Assembly (NCBI GenBank): GCA_036867785.1
Contig: CP145421.1
Coordinates: forward strand, 682,001 to 746,000
Length of the DNA: 64,000 bases
Direction: 5' to 3'
Source: Plasmodiophora brassicae
Lineage: Eukaryota > Endomyxa: Phytomyxea > Phytomyxea > Plasmodiophorida
Part shown: positions 1-12,600 of the stretch, in pieces
Position numbering within the stretch: the stretch's first letter is position 1
Layout of the letters: each line of letters starts with the position of its first letter
Translations under genes and position numbers: made by a program
The notes under the pieces: model-generated
The model's database searches: none
Told to the model about the DNA's origin: nothing
The model's input: the letters and a program-made list of their open reading frames with translations, nothing else

Positions 1-91
1 GTCCCCGACGACCATCGTCGTGTGCAGGATTGATTGCGTAGAAGCGATTGCTTTTGCTTGATGGCGACATACTGGTCCAATGCTGTTAACG

Positions 92-445
92 TTACGGGCT
101 CCTAGCAAGTATATCCTCACGTAACGTCGTCAGATGACATGAGAGCCAGCCCTTCGACGTTTTCTTGAACAATTTCAAGTCGCCGACTTCGTATTCACCA
201 AGGGCTTGATACAACGCGTTCCGTGGTTGGATGCTTACGTACGGTTTCACCGTCGCGCCAAGGCTAAGGTGGTACAACGCGGTACTGTTGACTCTATCGT
301 CGTCTTCGCTTCCCGTACGTTTGTCATGATCGTCGAGGACCTCATTGGCGGTTGATCCCCGGAGCCGGACGACACCGTCGCGGGTCCAACACCTGGCAAG
401 CTGAAAGCGCTGACCGCAGGCCGACGTATGGAGTTTTGTGGCCAT
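92..445 (-). CDS. Hypothetical protein, 117 aa (uncertain)
   Basis: An open frame from an ATG at 445 to a stop at 92 encodes about 117 residues. Its composition is ordinary and its third codon positions look gene-like, but I recognise no domain. It lies 130 bases past the stop of the glycosyltransferase-like gene on the same strand. It could be an independent small gene or the last exon of a gene whose start lies elsewhere. No signal peptide or membrane segment is visible. The call rests on reading-frame length and codon appearance only. Confidence 0.3.
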   Translation of the reverse strand: MATKLHTSACGQRFQLARCWTRDGVVRLRGSTANEVLDDHDKRTGSEDDDRVNSTALYHLSLGATVKPYVSIQPRNALYQALGEYEVGDLKLFKKTSKGWLSCHLTTLREDILARSP

Positions 446-575
446 CAGGAACAATCCGAGATCCTCACCAGTCACCCTCCACGAAGTGACGTCGCGATAC
501 TTGGACCCAGGGGTGACAATTGACGCACGAATTGCCAGACCAATACTATATGCCGGGCTACAATACGGTCAAGGG

Positions 576-1605
576 TCATCCGAAGGCGTGGCTTGGCTCG
601 AGACGGCACTTTGCTGGAACCTCCTGAGTGAATGTCGTCCAACACGTCTGGAAGTACCGGCCCTGGGGCGAATAGTCCTGGACTTCGGTGCGGCCAACCC
701 ATTCTCCTGTGTACTTCCTCGGCAGCGGGAACGGGCGCGTATCCGATTCGAACTTGCCACAGTGGAAGCTATCGTGCACGATGCTATCCTCGACCACGAA
801 CGGCCACAGTACGTCTCCTAGCCAGGTCTCCTCCTTGCATGCGTCTGTGTCACCATTGTCCTGTGATCTGCAACGGCTGAGAAACTTGTCAATACTGGAC
901 GGGACGTCAACCACGTCGCGAACGCTTGGCGCGTATGCACCCCAGGTGCCCTGTGTGAACATGAAGTTGCAGTGGGGCGTATGCAGATCGAGGTTACCGA
1001 TGGGATTGGGTATGCATGCTGTACAGGATGGTCCCGCATGATGTGGAACGTCCTGTTCGACATCATCCAGGCGTGGATCGCCGCAATCTCCCGGTCCGAG
1101 ATCCTGGTCGAGCACGCTCGCATGACGGCGAACTCGACGGCCGGATCGGCCAGCGCCAACGTTCGCCAGAATCGCTGCGAGTCGCCCGTCCATTTCGCGG
1201 AGGCATTATCGTCACGCAGACGAACAACGTCTCCACCCGCCTGTCGGATTTCGTCGGCGGTGCTGTCGGGGAACGACTCGCCGACGTAGAAACGCGATCG
1301 CCACCCAACGAGATACAGCGGCACGCTTTTGGCGTTCTCGATCGCACCGATTACTTCGGCCGGTTCGGTGCTGAGCAGCGCGAAGGACACGACCTTGGTC
1401 GCTGCGTCGAATCCAGGCCGCTTCCAGAACGGGACCGTCCTGTGCGGCCATCAGTGTCGGGGACGACGCCGCTGACCGCAATCACGGCAGACCGGTCGAC
1501 GGTCCGCGTCGGACCCGACAGCGTCCCGGATCGGGTCGCCCAGACCGCCAGCAGAACCACGACCTGGAGCGCCACCCACACCGCCAGCAGGTCGCTGCGA
1601 CGCAT
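576..1605 (-). CDS. Type II membrane glycosyltransferase-like protein
   Basis: The protein starts with a short basic stretch and a signal anchor (LLAVWVALQVVVLLAVW), then a lumenal domain. Landmarks in order are LYLVGWRSRFYVGE, the acidic-arginine block DREIAAIHAWMMS, HIMRDHP, GTWGAY and HDSFHCGKFES followed by PFP and R. These are blocks I associate with an uncharacterised glycosyltransferase-like family found in protists, algae and giant viruses. HIMRDHP joins GTWGAY through a 47-base intron (GTAACC to CACAG, phase 0). A further intron of about 53 bases near 1436-1488 restores frame after the anchor. An in-frame ATG at 1647 is an alternative start. It is probably a Golgi or ER enzyme acting on glycans; donor and acceptor cannot be told. 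It shares a 270-base upstream region with the divergent gene at 1877. Confidence 0.65.
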
Positions 1606-1876
1606 CCGCCGCTGCGCCGTCTGCCCCGGCAACGAATGTGACGGCATGCACCACCGCAGGGCACGGCAAACCGTGGGGCACCACTGCCGACCCCCATACT
1701 ACCTATCGACTTGCGCCGCCGTTTCACAATGCGCAGTGCAGTTTTCTCCGACTGGCTATGCCATCGGGGGGCATCACACCAGTCGCCAGTCATCACCTGT
1801 CTCTGGCCCGCTGGACTTGACTGCAGTAGCGTCATTTTTGTTTGGGGTGTGCGGCGGCGACGTCGGGGGGATCGGG
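1606..1876. promoter_or_regulatory. Divergent intergenic region (bidirectional promoter)
   Basis: This stretch separates the starts of two divergent genes and is the only place their promoters can be. I see no clear TATA box. A short T-run sits close to the rightward start. Confidence 0.35.
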
Positions 1877-2320
1877 ATGGTCGTCGCCACGACCGTGTAC
1901 CGGCTGACGGCGCAGCGCGACCGCATGTACCAGGCGTTCCGGTTCGGCAGCGTCTTTCAAGTGTTTGCCACGGGTGCGTGTGCGATGGCGCTGCCAGTGG
2001 AGCTGGCGCCGGCGGGCCATTTGACGATGCTGGCGGTGTCCGGTGTCGCGGCTGTCGCTGTGCGATCGTTCACGAGGCGTTGCGTCCGGGAGATGGCTGT
2101 TGACGATGCAGGCCGGGTGACGATCACGTGCGTTGGCGAGCGTGTGACCGCAAGTTGCACGGATCGACAACTGGCGCAGGCGCTGCCGTACCATCTGGAC
2201 AGATCAGTCCCGTACCTAGCGCTGAAGCTTCGTAATCTTAAGCGTCCACTGTACATTGATATCGGCAACGACGTTCTTCGGGGCGACCGGCTTGAAGAGA
2301 TTGCCAAGCGACCCGTTTAG
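1877..2320 (+). CDS. Small two-helix membrane protein, possibly mitochondrial TMEM223/TMEM186-like
   Basis: This is a single-exon gene of 147 residues. The order is TTVYRLTAQRDRMYQAFR, a first hydrophobic segment (about residues 23-45), a second hydrophobic segment (about 48-66), a beta-rich stretch and a basic C-terminal part ending EEIAKRPV. A helix pair preceded by a conserved 'YR...RDR' motif and followed by a soluble tail resembles small mitochondrial inner-membrane assembly proteins such as TMEM223 or TMEM186. That resemblance is by layout only. The ATG at 1877 is the first in frame after the region shared with the divergent neighbour. PACRG follows 195 bases downstream. Confidence 0.6.
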   Translation: MVVATTVYRLTAQRDRMYQAFRFGSVFQVFATGACAMALPVELAPAGHLTMLAVSGVAAVAVRSFTRRCVREMAVDDAGRVTITCVGERVTASCTDRQLAQALPYHLDRSVPYLALKLRNLKRPLYIDIGNDVLRGDRLEEIAKRPV

Positions 2321-2515
2321 TACTGTATACACACACGGTGATAACCTATCAACATTCTCAACTATAAGACCGCATTCGTGGCTCTAGATATTGTCTACGG
2401 GCGGGGGTCATGCACTCGGGTCGACTCGTCCCGTCGATCGAAATATCCCAAGCCGATCGCTGCATAGGTTCATTCGTTTGGGTCGCTGGGCAACACGGTC
2501 GAGGAGGGCGGCGTC

Positions 2516-3494
2516 ATGGCTACTGTCCTGCAGACGCATCTCAAAGCGGAGAAGGTGCCCTCTCCCCGGAAGCTGCTGACGCGCCACCTAACCTGTGTTT
2601 GGTGCAAAGGAACGATTGGCGAACCCACGTCGAGAACTGTACCTGAAGACCGTTGGCAAGGGCGGTGCGAGCTCGTCATTGGCACAGCCCAAGAAGCAGG
2701 ACAAGGGCAAGGGTCCGCCGCGCTGTGGGGCGATGAAGGTCCATCCGAACAAGGAGATCACTCAGTTCCGCCGGTTCTATGACCGCGGAGACCTGCCGAT
2801 TCGCGTGTCGTTTGCTGGTGCAACGCGTCGCGTCCAGTGGAAAGCTGACATCGCCAAGCTGGACTTTCACCATTACCTGCCCATCTTCGTGGACGGCCTT
2901 CGGGAGAAGACGGAACCATATCGGTTCCTGGCGTTTGCGGGAACGAAGGATTTGCTCGCCAACGGTGGTGATCGAATCCTGCCTGTAATCCCCCAGATCA
3001 TTATTCCCATTAAGAGTATGTGAATGTGCGGGCTTGGGCGTCTCTTGGTACTGAAAGGCTGCTGCAGCGGCCCTGAACACACGTGATCCAGAGATCATCT
3101 GCCCGCTGCTGCAGGTTCTACAACAACTGGTTCAATCGGGAGACATGATCGGCGAAGCGCTTGTCCCGTACTACAGGCAGATTCTTCCCGTGTTCAACCT
3201 CTTCAAGAATAAGAATGGTAACGTGATCGGTTTGGCATGTCTGAGATCCAGGATTGATGTGTACTGTTGTTTAGTGAATAACGGTGATGCAATTGATTAC
3301 GGACAGCGAAAGCGGGACAACCTCGGCGACCTGATAGAGGAGACGCTAGAGCTATTCGAGATTAACGGCGGCGACGATGCTTTCATCAACATCAAGTATA
3401 TGATTCCGGTACCCATGCACAATCTGAGGTCTGCCCAATGCGGATGGTTGACAGAGATTGCGTGCAGACCTACGAGAGCCATGTCCTGAACTGA
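2516..3494 (+). CDS. PACRG: PACRG (parkin co-regulated protein), ciliary inner-junction protein
   Basis: The spliced product matches PACRG from [12 protein letters not shown] through [50 protein letters not shown] and [20 protein letters not shown] to the C-terminal TYESHVLN. Five exons are fixed by frame and family match. Introns are 2555-2609, 3016-3067, 3218-3274 and 3409-3467 (52-59 bases). The first has a CTAACC branch-like motif. The short N-terminus ([13 protein letters not shown] and a Lys/Gly linker) is not conserved. In known organisms PACRG binds the A/B tubule inner junction of axonemal doublets, so the organism very likely makes motile cilia. The gene is convergent with the CEP162-like gene, 133 bases away. 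Confidence 0.97.
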
Positions 3495-3627
3495 GCCGCC
3501 AGGGATCATCATACAGCTCCGACTGCACAAAGTGCGGTTATACACCATTCCTACATCAGTGTATTGAACCTCGCTCGTAGTCCATCAATATCGGTTAATT
3601 TACATAGTTAAAAGCAACGAGATACTG

Positions 3628-6600
3628 TCATTCCGACCGTTGTAACTCAGCCAGCGTTGCAAGCATGGCGTCGAGTTCCGTCTTGAACTGTAGGATCTGC
3701 GCGTTCTTCTCCTTGATGATCGCTTCATACTTCTGGGAAGACTGAGAAGACTGCGCCGCTTGCTGTTCCTGGAGGGTCTGCATCGCAGAATGCAAAACCT
3801 GTTCCCGCTGAGCATGGCGGGCTTCGATCTCAGCAAGTTTCGCTTCGAGAACTGACAGTTGGACATGGCTTGGCATTGAACGTAGGCTGACGAACAATTG
3901 TTAAATGTTACAATGAGTGGTTCCACGTGATTACCGGGAGAGCTCGTATTGAGTCTCAATCAGGGATTCTCGTAATGACTGCTTCTCTCTATTGGCGATC
4001 TCCAACTGCGACTGTAAAGACGCTATCAGCTGCATCACCTCGATTCAGTGTTAGAAAATTATGAATTCAACATATAACTGACATGGGACGAAGCTGTCGT
4101 GTCTAACGATTTCGTTGCGTTGACGGTCAAAGTTTCAATCTGCCTGCGAAGTTCTTCCAGTTGGCTGCTGTGCGCCTGGCTCATTGCTTCAATCTACAAC
4201 CTCCTATTTAGTACGTGCGCAACCGTCAATATTGACACTTCCCGTACAACTGTGTCATAGTCCTTGTCAGTGGCAGCACGCCCGCCAGTAGCCAACGGCT
4301 GGCTCTCCAGGGTCCGTATATGTTGACGATAATTCTGCATTTCCTTGTCAGCCGCCTGAACAACGATCACTAATGATATAATAGCACCGTTGACCCCCGT
4401 AAGGATACCTCCAATTTAGAGCGCAGTGCAGTTATTGTTTGCATGGCTTCGTTCAACTGAGACCGTAGCATTGGAGATTCACCTTCATCATCAGCGTTGC
4501 TTCTTGTGGATCGCGAGATTGCCTTGTCGCCACCTGGTCGCGATGGCTGCTGAATAACAACAGCGCCTTTGCGACGGTAGGTCTCCCGCATCTCCTCAAT
4601 TTGCGCTTCCAGTTCTTGTATTCTGCTGTTCGGACGGTCGCGATCTCGTTTGTCGGCTGTAAGCTCGGCGATACGTTCGTCATACTGCATCCGCATCTTG
4701 TCGTACCTAGAAAAGGCGGTCACACACTCGTAGAACAAAGGCATCAGAAATGTAAATACTCAAGGCGAAGGCTTCTAATCCTCGACAGGTACTCGTCATC
4801 TTTTGCAACCAGTTCTGCTTGAAGGTCGGTGACTTGCTTCTTGAGCGCTTCGACTTGGCTAGCAGACGGTTTTATGCTCTTGACAAGGGCGTTCACTGGA
4901 CCGTGCCGCGATTGTAGCCCAGCAATCTACAAATTGGAACTCAATAATGGTCACGGTTCGTCCAGTAGACGTACTTGAGCCTCGAGTTCTCGAATTTTCT
5001 TCTCGTACTTTGCTGATGAGGGAGCAGGTGCGGGTTTCGGCTTCGAACGGTTCTGGGCGCTCTGATTCTGTAACACCTCAATCCGTTGCTGTAAATTTCG
5101 AATCGTCTCGGACTTCGCCCGGCTTTCATTCTCCACCTCGTCGATCACCGTCTGGTTTTTAATATACCAGGCCAGTTTCTGACAGGCAAAAGGTGAGCGC
5201 AATCCACAGGGACAGTTTCGTACAACAAACCTCTTTCAACTCATTAACTTCTTTGGCATGCGATTCTGACATTTGCTGGATCTGCGGAACATTAACCCCA
5301 GCGAGGATCCCATAGCATACGCCACCAGACCTTCATTCTGAGTTCGATGTCTCCTTCGTGGTGTTTCCGTGGGGAAATGGGGTCGTAATTGTCCAGCTTG
5401 TACTCAAGCTCGTGCTGAACTTTGCGCTGCTTTTCCAACTGGTACTGAAGCTCTTTGATTTTGCCCTCAGATTCATGTCTGACTTGCACTAGAGCCTGCT
5501 TCAGTCGCCGAATTTCATCTAGAGCAGCTTCGTCGGCAGTGACGAACTTCGAACCCCGCAGCTCTTGTATCTGTTCAATCGTCGTGACCAACAGATACTA
5601 CAGATCCACTCCCAACTGCCAAACCTCAGACTTTGCAGCATCCAGTTCGGATTTTAGCGCCTTGTTTCGGCTAAGCATCTGCTGCGTCGTTCCTTTCATA
5701 GCAATCTGCTCGCCTCGAAGAGACGCGCACAGCTTCGCGTTCTCCTCATTGAGCGCGGAAATGATATTTTCCATGGTCCGCATCTCCTCACGGATTGCTG
5801 TATCACACAGGCGGTTTAGCACAGCGCAGATAATCACCTCTGTATAACAAACCGTCAAGATGGCGAGCTTCAATCACAGGAGATGACGCATCAGGAGAAA
5901 GCATGGCAAACCTATCGCGAAACGTCCCATTGGCGCTAACGGATAGCTCTTTGAGCTTCGCTTCCAACAAGAACTTTTCACGCTCCAGTTCGTTTACGCG
6001 TTCCTGTTACCATGTTAGCGAGGGGAACCAACACCACTATGTTGAAAATGACAACCTGTTGGGTTTGAGCAACCGCATCCTGGGGATGGCCCACTTGCCG
6101 CGTCACGCCATCACATGAATCCCTCGCTCTGCTTCCTTTCCGAGATCGCACCTTGTCTTTCAGACCCTTAAGAGCTTGCAACGGAGGGTGCTTCAATTGT
6201 TTCGTTTCCATATTCACTTTCGGTTCATCAGTGCCGCCATGCACTGCTCTGGTTGCGGTCGCTGCTGCAGGAGACTTAAGGAGGGCACCCTGAAATTCGC
6301 CGATCTCTGTATGCGGAAGACGTTCACTTTCTCCATTGGAAGGCGTTTGGTGTCCCGTCTCAGGCGACGACGAGTCAGAGCTTGCTGCTCGATGACTGTC
6401 TTCTCGTGACGACGAGAGATCAGCATTTGCCTCTTCTTCACAGCCTAGCGGCTGGGCAACTGGTTCGCGCATGGGCTCTTGTCTAGGCTCCGAAGGCTCA
6501 GTTGTAGTAGTTGACTTTGCAGCGAGAGGCTTTCGATCGGCAGTGTTGTCATTACTCGTGCTCGTGTTTTGCGTAAACAGTTCAGGTCCAATCTTAGCCG

Positions 6601-7906
6601 AATTCGACGCGGCGCTTGCTGATGTGGAACCCGGCCCGGTCAACAATGCCATCCCATTACTAGGCATAGACGGCATTGAAAAGACTGCAGATGGATCATG
6701 CACGTTTGCCGGGGCGGTAGCGATACCAGCAATAACAGGACGTGACAATTCAGTTGGCGTGGCAGTCACCTGATACATTAGACCGGACGGTGGTGCGGCG
6801 GGAGCGTTGCTTTGGGCGTCTTCAGAATTTGAAACCAAGGCGGTGGATGTAACTGGGTTCGAAGGTTCCACAGCAGCGGGTCCAGGAGTTGGTTCAGAAG
6901 ACGAAGCCGTTGGAACATGGTTGCTATTCGCTTTCGAAGAGAGCAGACTTGGAGTGGACAGATCGGTGAGCGATGGTGCAGGAAGACTGACCTGCACCAT
7001 CGGAACCTGTGAACTTGTTGTGGAGGCAGTTGAGCTTGAAGGCTCCAGAGCATGAGCCTCAGAGGCAGGTTTGGCAGGCGGAGAGATCATCGAGCTAGGG
7101 TTGATCGCCACTGAGGGACGGTAAAGGCTTTCCAGCGCAGGGATGGCAACGACCGGAATACGTGCAGGTTCCGGATTCGTTTCTGGGATTGTCGGGGTCG
7201 GAGCGGGCCGAGTCGCATCATCACCGCCAGGGTGCTCAGTTCCGGCCGGTGCCGTAGACGACGCCTGGTGGGATTTCATTTCTGCAAGCGATTCAAGAAA
7301 CGACTTTGACCGAGACAGCGTTCTCGTTGGCGGCTCTAATATTTCAATGGCTGTAGGTTTCGCTTCTTCTGAAACACCATTCCCAGTCAACAAATGAAAC
7401 ATGAACGACGTACAATCATTCACCGGTGATCAGCGTCCCCGGTTCCGAATCAACTGTTTCGAACGGGTCGTCTCCTGTAAAAGGCGAACGTTAGGAAATC
7501 CCGGCATGCAGTATGGAGGGACGACAAACCGTAGTCGATCTCAGCATTGTCCTCATCGTCATCAAAGTCGACGAGTTTGTCGGGCACGCTGGGCCAGCAC
7601 TGAGCTAGCGCTATCCACACAGACAAATGACGACGGACCTGCTCTTGGGCGGAGGAGAAACCGATACGGCAGGTGGGGACTTTGCCCTGGATGCGGTCTT
7701 GAACGCAGCCAGAAGCGATGCTGCCGACGGTGCGGATCTGCCCTTCGACGTTTCTTCCTGGTGCAACATTACGCTCTTAGCCGCTGCCTGACCACCACAC
7801 TGGTTCGCGTCACCTCGTCCGATGAGAACGTAATGTCGTCAATGTCGATGTCCTTGATTTCGACACGGGGCCGACCGCTCCGTCTCCCGTGCGACGCCGC
7901 TGCCAT
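3628..7906 (-). CDS. CEP162: CEP162-like centriole/transition-zone coiled-coil protein
   Basis: About 15 short exons encode a long protein. The N-terminus (MAAASHGRRSGRPRVE, then DIDIDDITFSSDEE) is acidic. Exons 1 and 2 meet at intron 7758-7813. A large exon at about 6150-7365 encodes a Pro/Ser/Thr/Ala-rich disordered region. The remaining exons encode coiled coil. Family landmarks in the C-terminal half are WYIKNQTVID, KKIRELEAQV, the RHGPVNALVKSIKPSA block (compare RHPNSLPALI in animal CEP162) and the end LEAKLAEIEARHAQRE...LDAMLATLAELQ. In animals CEP162 tags axonemal microtubule ends for transition-zone assembly. The match of these ordered blocks is good. The low-complexity middle cannot be checked without alignment, and inner exon borders are approximate. 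Confidence 0.8.
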
Positions 7907-8033
7907 TGCTCAAAACAACCGTCACGACGCGTATTTCGTCACGCAGTCAAGTCAGCCAGCATCATCAGCCCAGGAGGCCTAATCGCTGTCTAATTGGGAA
8001 TGCTGCATACGATACAGGGCACAGTGGACCACG

Positions 8034-9636
8034 ATGCACGATCATGGCTCCATCCCTGCCAAACGCAGTCTCATCGCTTCGAGCGCCGATACGAACGCGG
8101 GCATGCCGTGCATACCAGAGTTTGACCTGCTCATCGCAGAGGTCGCGCCCGCGAACGGAGGTGATTAATCCGTCAGGCTCGCCGATGCAGCCTTTGTTGC
8201 ATGAGCGAACATTATATGTACAGTATGAAATATCGTGGATCTGGAGCGTTGTGGTGCGGGCGGAGCGGCCTTAAGGGGCATATTATCGTCACGGTGCGAG
8301 GGATCTTGGAGGCCCACCAAACGATGTGATTGACGTACATTTCGTTTCTTCACTGTGTTGCCCAGATCTGTGTACCCAGGCTAGGTTTTGACAGCGCAGT
8401 GAAGATGAGAAATGTACGTCGATCTCAACGTATGGTGTGCTTGAAATGCACTACAGGACCTTCGAGGTCTGTTGCCTGCCGCGCCGCCGTCGTCTCCAAG
8501 TGCGTCTCCGTTGGTCGTCCATTGTACAATATTTAGGGCGTCGTGTCATTGCAAGGTATACGCATGCACTAAACTCCGTTTCAGTAATGAGCCTGAACGA
8601 CGACCGGTACGACGATGTTCGTCGCTGGTTGGCCAATCCCAGTAACTTTGTCTCTTACCCTATTTTCGGTTCGCCCCAGATTGGTTGACGCGATGATGCG
8701 GGAGGTCGTGTTGAAGTCCAATTTTCTGGAAGAATATTAGGAAAGACGTGCACGGTGTTGACGTTAAGACAAGGCACATGTTTCGGCATCTAGCGGGTGA
8801 GACGTGGCTGTCTGACGCTGTCATGAACAGCGTCACAGAGGTACTGCTGGCCAACGAAATGGCACGACTGCGGACATAATCGTGACGACTTGTTCGAAAT
8901 TCAGGAACACGACGCGCTGGGGTCGTCTTACATGTTTGTTCTACTGGTAGCGTTCGAAAATCGCCACAGCGACCAGGTTCGTGCGAGCAAACGACAACGG
9001 GTTGGTCAGAAGTAAGTATGACGCGGTACTCGTCCCTTCCGTTGTTATCGTTGCGGACGACAATCCATGACAATACGACTGGTGTTAGCGCGGTCACCGT
9101 CACGACTGTAAGAAGCATCGTTCCGTACAATGGTACACTCGATCAATCGAAAGAAGTACCCAGCATTTGGGTGCGAGTCAAATCATGTAGAGCACCGGAG
9201 CAGATACAAAGACAAGCAGGCCGCCTCCAAGTGAGTTTTGACTCTCGGTTAAAATAGGTTAGAGGGACAGATAGAGGAACCTTCGGTCCATGGCGATTTG
9301 TCGTGTACGACAATCAAGGCTTCAATTCGTCACAATGAGATGTCTGTCAAGGGATGCATGCCGCCCCTACCCACCTGGTGGCATATTTCAACAGTTTAAC
9401 AGCCACAAGCATTTCAGCCGGTTTTCGCTAGAATGAACGTTGGCGAGCATAGTTCAAACGTTCGCGCCCATTTGGAGATCATTACAAAGTAAACGCCGGA
9501 CAGTAGGGCGCCATCACAAGATTCTGCTGCAAAAACGTTCATGTGTAGCTGCAAGTTGTCGCGACGGTTGTTTTCACTCCCAGAGCGACCCCGTTTTGCC
9601 GATCGCATGCCTGTCGCTCGTCTAATGTCTCCATGA
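8034..9636 (+). CDS. Ulp1/SENP (C48)-like protease gene, apparently degenerate; model unresolved
   Basis: Several plus-strand exons read as one gene. Pieces seen are MHDHGSIPAKR...EFDLLIAEVAP from 8034, GLKGHIIVTVRGILEAHQT, MSLNDDRYDDVRRWLANPS, then a block resembling the Ulp1 fold: HLAGETWLSDAVMNSV (compare the 'WLND.VIN' helix), YDAVLVPSVVIVADD (compare the 'iliPi' strand), PWRFVVYDNQGFN and a C-terminal QDSAAKTFMC...RMPVARLM. In active enzymes the last two carry the HW histidine and the DCG cysteine; here proline and serine appear instead, so the product may be inactive or the gene decayed. Splice joins such as 8849-8912 are plausible but the chain is not fully solved. The last TGA overlaps the putative RAB3GAP2 ATG. 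Confidence 0.38.
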
Positions 9637-12600
9637 CGGAAACGATTCGCGGCAGAATCTGGTGCAGAACTGAACCGGATCTGAATGCGGGTGGGGATAG
9701 GATACAGACGACATCGTCGGTCTGGGCTGTTAACGCGGCAAGGACCGTGCTGGCCAGAGTTCTAGACGGGAACCGGATCGAGATTGTTGACCATGGGAAG
9801 CTTCAAACGGTTTGGGCGGTGTCGAAAGTGAAGTCTCATACAGTGTCGGTCAGACCTGTTTTTATTGCATCGATCGACTAACGTCCGACACAGCTCTCTT
9901 ATCACGTCCGTCTCTGTTGTGGATACGGGGGCTTCTTGGCGCTGTTTGATCGGAGACAGCGAAGGGCTGCTGGCCTGCTTCAGTCAGGTAACGCAGAATG
10001 CTCTGCATTGATTTCCTTTCGACATCTGACGAGTCGAGTTTATAGACCCGCGAGCTGCTGTTTTCTTATGTACTTCATCGCGAGCCTGTTCTTGCTATTT
10101 CAACCCAACGTAACTTTCGTTCACCGATCCAGTTAAGGTGCTGGAAGCCCCCCAATGATCCGATCCTGAGATGGAACTACTTTACACAGGTCAGCGAAGG
10201 ACCTTTTGATTCGATACGAAAGCGTGATCGTCATTTTGGATGGATTCTCTTTCGAATATGTTTGCACGTCGCGTGACGAGGCACACACCACGTTGCAGTA
10301 CCTGAAGTTTCGAATCAAGCACCAGACAACGCTGGGTGGAGCTGTCGTTTGCGGTTCGTTACGTCACTCCCCACGATGCGTTTTACTTAGTACTGTATCG
10401 GCAACAGATCCGACAGCAGCGCACGGTCATTGCCATGACGTATCTAACGACGGTCTTAATTGCTTTCATCTCCTTACCGTGGGAGGTCAGGCAGTTTTCT
10501 CGTTTCGTATTTCTTAATCTGACATGTAACTAGCACCGTTGATGCTGGCGTACAGCGTTTGTCCCAACGAGCCTTCTTCTTCGGAGATTGTTACGACGGC
10601 AGTAAAACTCGGGGTGGACGTGGCGAAGAAGGTTGCATCAGCGTTCTTCTCCTTCGGGCGAACGATGCTTATTGCAGATGACGACCACGCGGTCGCACCG
10701 AACTCACCAGCGCGTGGTGGCGCAAGCAATTCAGCCACCAGGTCTTCATCTCTATCGAGTAGCGATCTATCTTCTGAACCAGAACTGTCGGGGAGTATCA
10801 CTGTGACTGCAGGACGACTCATTAGTGTATGTATTATGTCGATCAACGCACACCCCCTTTGCTGAAATAATCCGTTTGCGATAGCCAGAGACTGCAATAT
10901 CCGAGCCTCTGTCGACGGGGCACTCTCTAGTTTCAATCGCAGTCAGTCCATTCGAGAACGATCATCTTGCTGCCTGTTGCGATAATTTCGGAAGAATCAT
11001 GCTCTTGGATATGCGGCAGTATATCTTTGTTCGGATGTGGAAGGGGTGATGGGCTGTAATTGCGGTCGCTCTGGCTTCTGGATCTGACGTATGCACGGTT
11101 TCTCAAAGGTACCGAGATGCACAGGTGGCGTTCATGATGTCGGAAGAGGGTGGTAGCTCAAATGCCATACTCGTCATCTACATATCGTCCCGGGGACTGC
11201 TAGAACTATGGCAACTGCCTTATGGTCCACGGGTGTCTGCTGTAAACATCGGCCGGGGCCACTCACTCCGCCAATGCCAAACCGAATGCTTTGTCCTGAG
11301 TGCGTCTGGACATGTCGTCAGTGTCCAGCTCGATGTCAACTTTCGCTTGATCTATGGTGCTCTATCGCTTCGGAACGAAGATCGAAGTCCTATCGCGAAG
11401 CATATTGTAGGGCTTCTCAAGCGTGACCCTCAGGCTACAATGCAGCGCATCGTTGATGCGATGCACTGTGATTGGACGAACCTCCCCGCTGCAATGTCTG
11501 TATTTGAAGAGACGGCATTGCTCCGCGATACAGAACTTGATCGTACGATCCGCATCCTGAAGGCATATGCATCGTTCGTCGCTGCTGTAAATACGGACGA
11601 TAACGTTATTCCTTTCGCTGATGTTCATCGGATTGCGTTCCATCCGCGCGACCTGCTGGTCAACGCCGAACTCTGGACATCGTTGGCACGGTTTACGTTT
11701 GATCCTACCCTCTCTGGCGATGCGGAAATGGTCGGCGAGGTTGGGAAATTTCTCGTTGGTCTCGATCTCCCAACTGACATATCTGTCGGCCTGTTCTTTG
11801 ACTGGATATGGGACGTTGACTGTCCGACTTCTTCGGACGTCGCTTTGATAATGCCCAGACTATTTGACGTTTCAAACATTGATCCATATGCTCGCCGTCG
11901 TGTCCGAGAAACTACCGCTACTGGGCCAGCCTTTATTCTTGCGGAAGCCTTTGCCGCCTTGCTCTGTGACCAATGGTGGACCGATACTGTCCATCATCTT
12001 CTTCGCGTTCGCAGACTGCGAGAGATTCTATCCGACTCGTCAGCTGCTACCGAAAGGATATCCCTGCAGTGCCTGGAGTCGGACCGATTGTCTGTCTCGA
12101 AGGTGGTGGCTTTGGACCTGTGCTCTCGTCAGAATCACTGTAACGATATCGTTCGAGAAATTACTGGCTCATCCGGCAGAATGGTTGCTGATGTTCAGGA
12201 CGAGTTCCCTGATTGCGGGATAACTTCTGACAGTCTTCTCGTGTCATGTGCTTTGGTTATTTTCGACCTTCGTGGTAGTTTGGACGATTCCCTGTCTTTA
12301 CTTGGACAGGGACAGTCTTCCCGTCAACGCTCTGCTGCAGCAACCCAATTATGGGAGCGAGTTGGGCGCCCCGCCCTTGCAGGGTATTTCGAGGTGAGGC
12401 TGCGGCCGTTTTAGGTACCTGGACGACTGAAGTTTCCGTTCAGGACGGCAAAGCGTCTGAGGCTGCTGGCGCGGACGAAACGGTTGACGTCAAGTGGGGA
12501 TCCATTCTGCGCTTGCTTCGAATGATAGATTGCACATCTGAACCTGTAAACGAAGTTGCGGTATGCTGTACACATGTATCGATATCCACGTTTGTCGGGC

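Noticed and set aside
1016-2320. A 434-residue plus-strand open frame
   Set aside because: Only its last 147 residues look like a protein; the first part is antisense to the glycosyltransferase-like gene.
8660-9130. A 156-residue minus-strand frame with a hydrophobic start
   Set aside because: It is opposite the Ulp1-like exons and has no recognisable domain; I favour the plus strand, though weakly.
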